Origin: Plantactinospora sp039889035
GTDB lineage: Bacteria; Actinomycetota; Actinomycetes; Mycobacteriales; Micromonosporaceae
NCBI GenBank assembly: GCA_039889035.1
Contig: JBDQQY010000021.1
Location: 62,001-126,000, forward strand
DNA: 64,000 bases
Direction: 5' to 3'
Shown here: positions 63,755 through 64,000 of the stretch, one piece after another
Layout of the letters: the number at the start of each line of letters is the position of its first letter
Position numbering within the stretch: position 1 is the stretch's first letter
Position numbers and translations under genes: made by a program
Notes under the pieces: model-generated
What the model saw: only the letters and a program-made list of their open reading frames with translations
Database searches by the model: none
Told to the model about the DNA's origin: nothing

Positions 63755-64000
63755 ATGGCCGAAGACCGTCCCGCCGCCCCACCCGCCGATCCGCGGGAGG
63801 TGCTCGATCGGCCGGCGCCGCCCGCCGACCTGCGACTGCGGTACGGTGCCGACCCCGAGCAGGTCGCCGACCTGCGCCTGCCCGTCGCACCCGCCGGTCC
63901 GGCCCGACCGCTGCTGGTGGTCGTGCACGGCGGCTTCTGGCGGGCCGAGTACGACCGCCGGCACACCGGACCGCTCGCGGCGGACCTGGCCGGCCGGGGT
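63755..64000 (+). CDS. Alpha/beta hydrolase, 3' end outside the window
   Basis: 82 codons are visible from ATG 63755. After a hydrophilic start (AEDRPAAPPADPREVLDRPA) comes 'LRLRYGADPEQVADLRLPV' and 'RPLLVVVHGGFWRAEYDR', where HGGFW is the oxyanion-hole motif of the carboxylesterase/dienelactone-type alpha/beta hydrolases. The nucleophile serine and the His lie beyond the window. Divergent from the proteasome activator gene. Confidence 0.82.
   Translation, partial: MAEDRPAAPPADPREVLDRPAPPADLRLRYGADPEQVADLRLPVAPAGPARPLLVVVHGGFWRAEYDRRHTGPLAADLAGRG

Overview
The window is very GC-rich with dense, short-spaced genes, frequent GTG starts and many start codons lying 6-8 bases after a TANNNT box (leaderless promoters). 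Together with actinobacterial families (bacterial proteasome activator, DUF397 next to an XRE/DUF5753 regulator, DUF6458, DUF5926, three LytR-CpsA-Psr proteins, FadE5-like acyl-CoA dehydrogenase) and an intergenic 60-base repeat of a type I recall from Micromonospora-like genomes, this points to a chromosomal segment of a Micromonosporaceae actinomycete. No rRNA, tRNA, CRISPR array or prophage was recognised.

Layout. 1-6 kb: end of a NUDIX gene, a secreted proline-rich protein, then the E1alpha-E1beta-E2 operon of a pyruvate/branched-chain 2-oxo acid dehydrogenase. 6-13 kb: a 1017-residue Pro/Gly-rich membrane-anchored protein, then a small GntR regulator with repeated operator-like sites, a lipoprotein substrate-binding protein, an ABC permease and a methyltransferase (no ATPase). 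13-22.7 kb: NHL-repeat thioredoxin, hemolysin III-type membrane protein, SixA-like phosphatase between two DUF6458 paralogues, acyl-CoA dehydrogenase, SpoIIE-type phosphatase, RlpA-like protein, phosphoribosyltransferase.

22.7-27.5 kb is the most unusual part: a tightly coupled three-gene operon (galactose-binding-like protein, PqqD-radical SAM-SPASM enzyme, TPR-like/SUMF1-type enzyme lacking one of the two formylglycine-generating cysteines). Its promoter region carries four DnaA-box-like 9-mers and it is bordered by a TnpB element that ends directly against the start codon of an OmpR-type response regulator. 27.5-36.5 kb: response regulator, sensor kinase and DUF4173 protein with overlapping genes, then two 'small membrane protein + sodium:solute symporter' pairs separated by a flavin-reductase-like gene. 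36.6-43 kb: nucleotide-sugar epimerase/decarboxylase, three cell-wall ligase-type LCP proteins, rhodanese, a 60-base tandem repeat, and a glycerophosphodiester phosphodiesterase.

43-51.5 kb: orphan sensor kinase plus RsbW-like ATPase, DUF5926, a PIN-domain toxin/antitoxin pair, a small HTH protein with a two-domain Clp-N protein under twin 16-base palindromes, an XRE/DUF397 pair, two small Cys-containing proteins and arginine deiminase. 51.5-64 kb: NERD-like protein, PAS protein, ACT protein, lipoprotein, prephenate dehydratase, beta-helix secreted protein, AIM24, minimal metallopeptidase, OsmC, membrane protein, serS, two tandem HAD phosphatases, proteasome activator and the start of an alpha/beta hydrolase.

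Functional coordinates are from reading frames and motifs only; family names come from motif recognition, not from searches.
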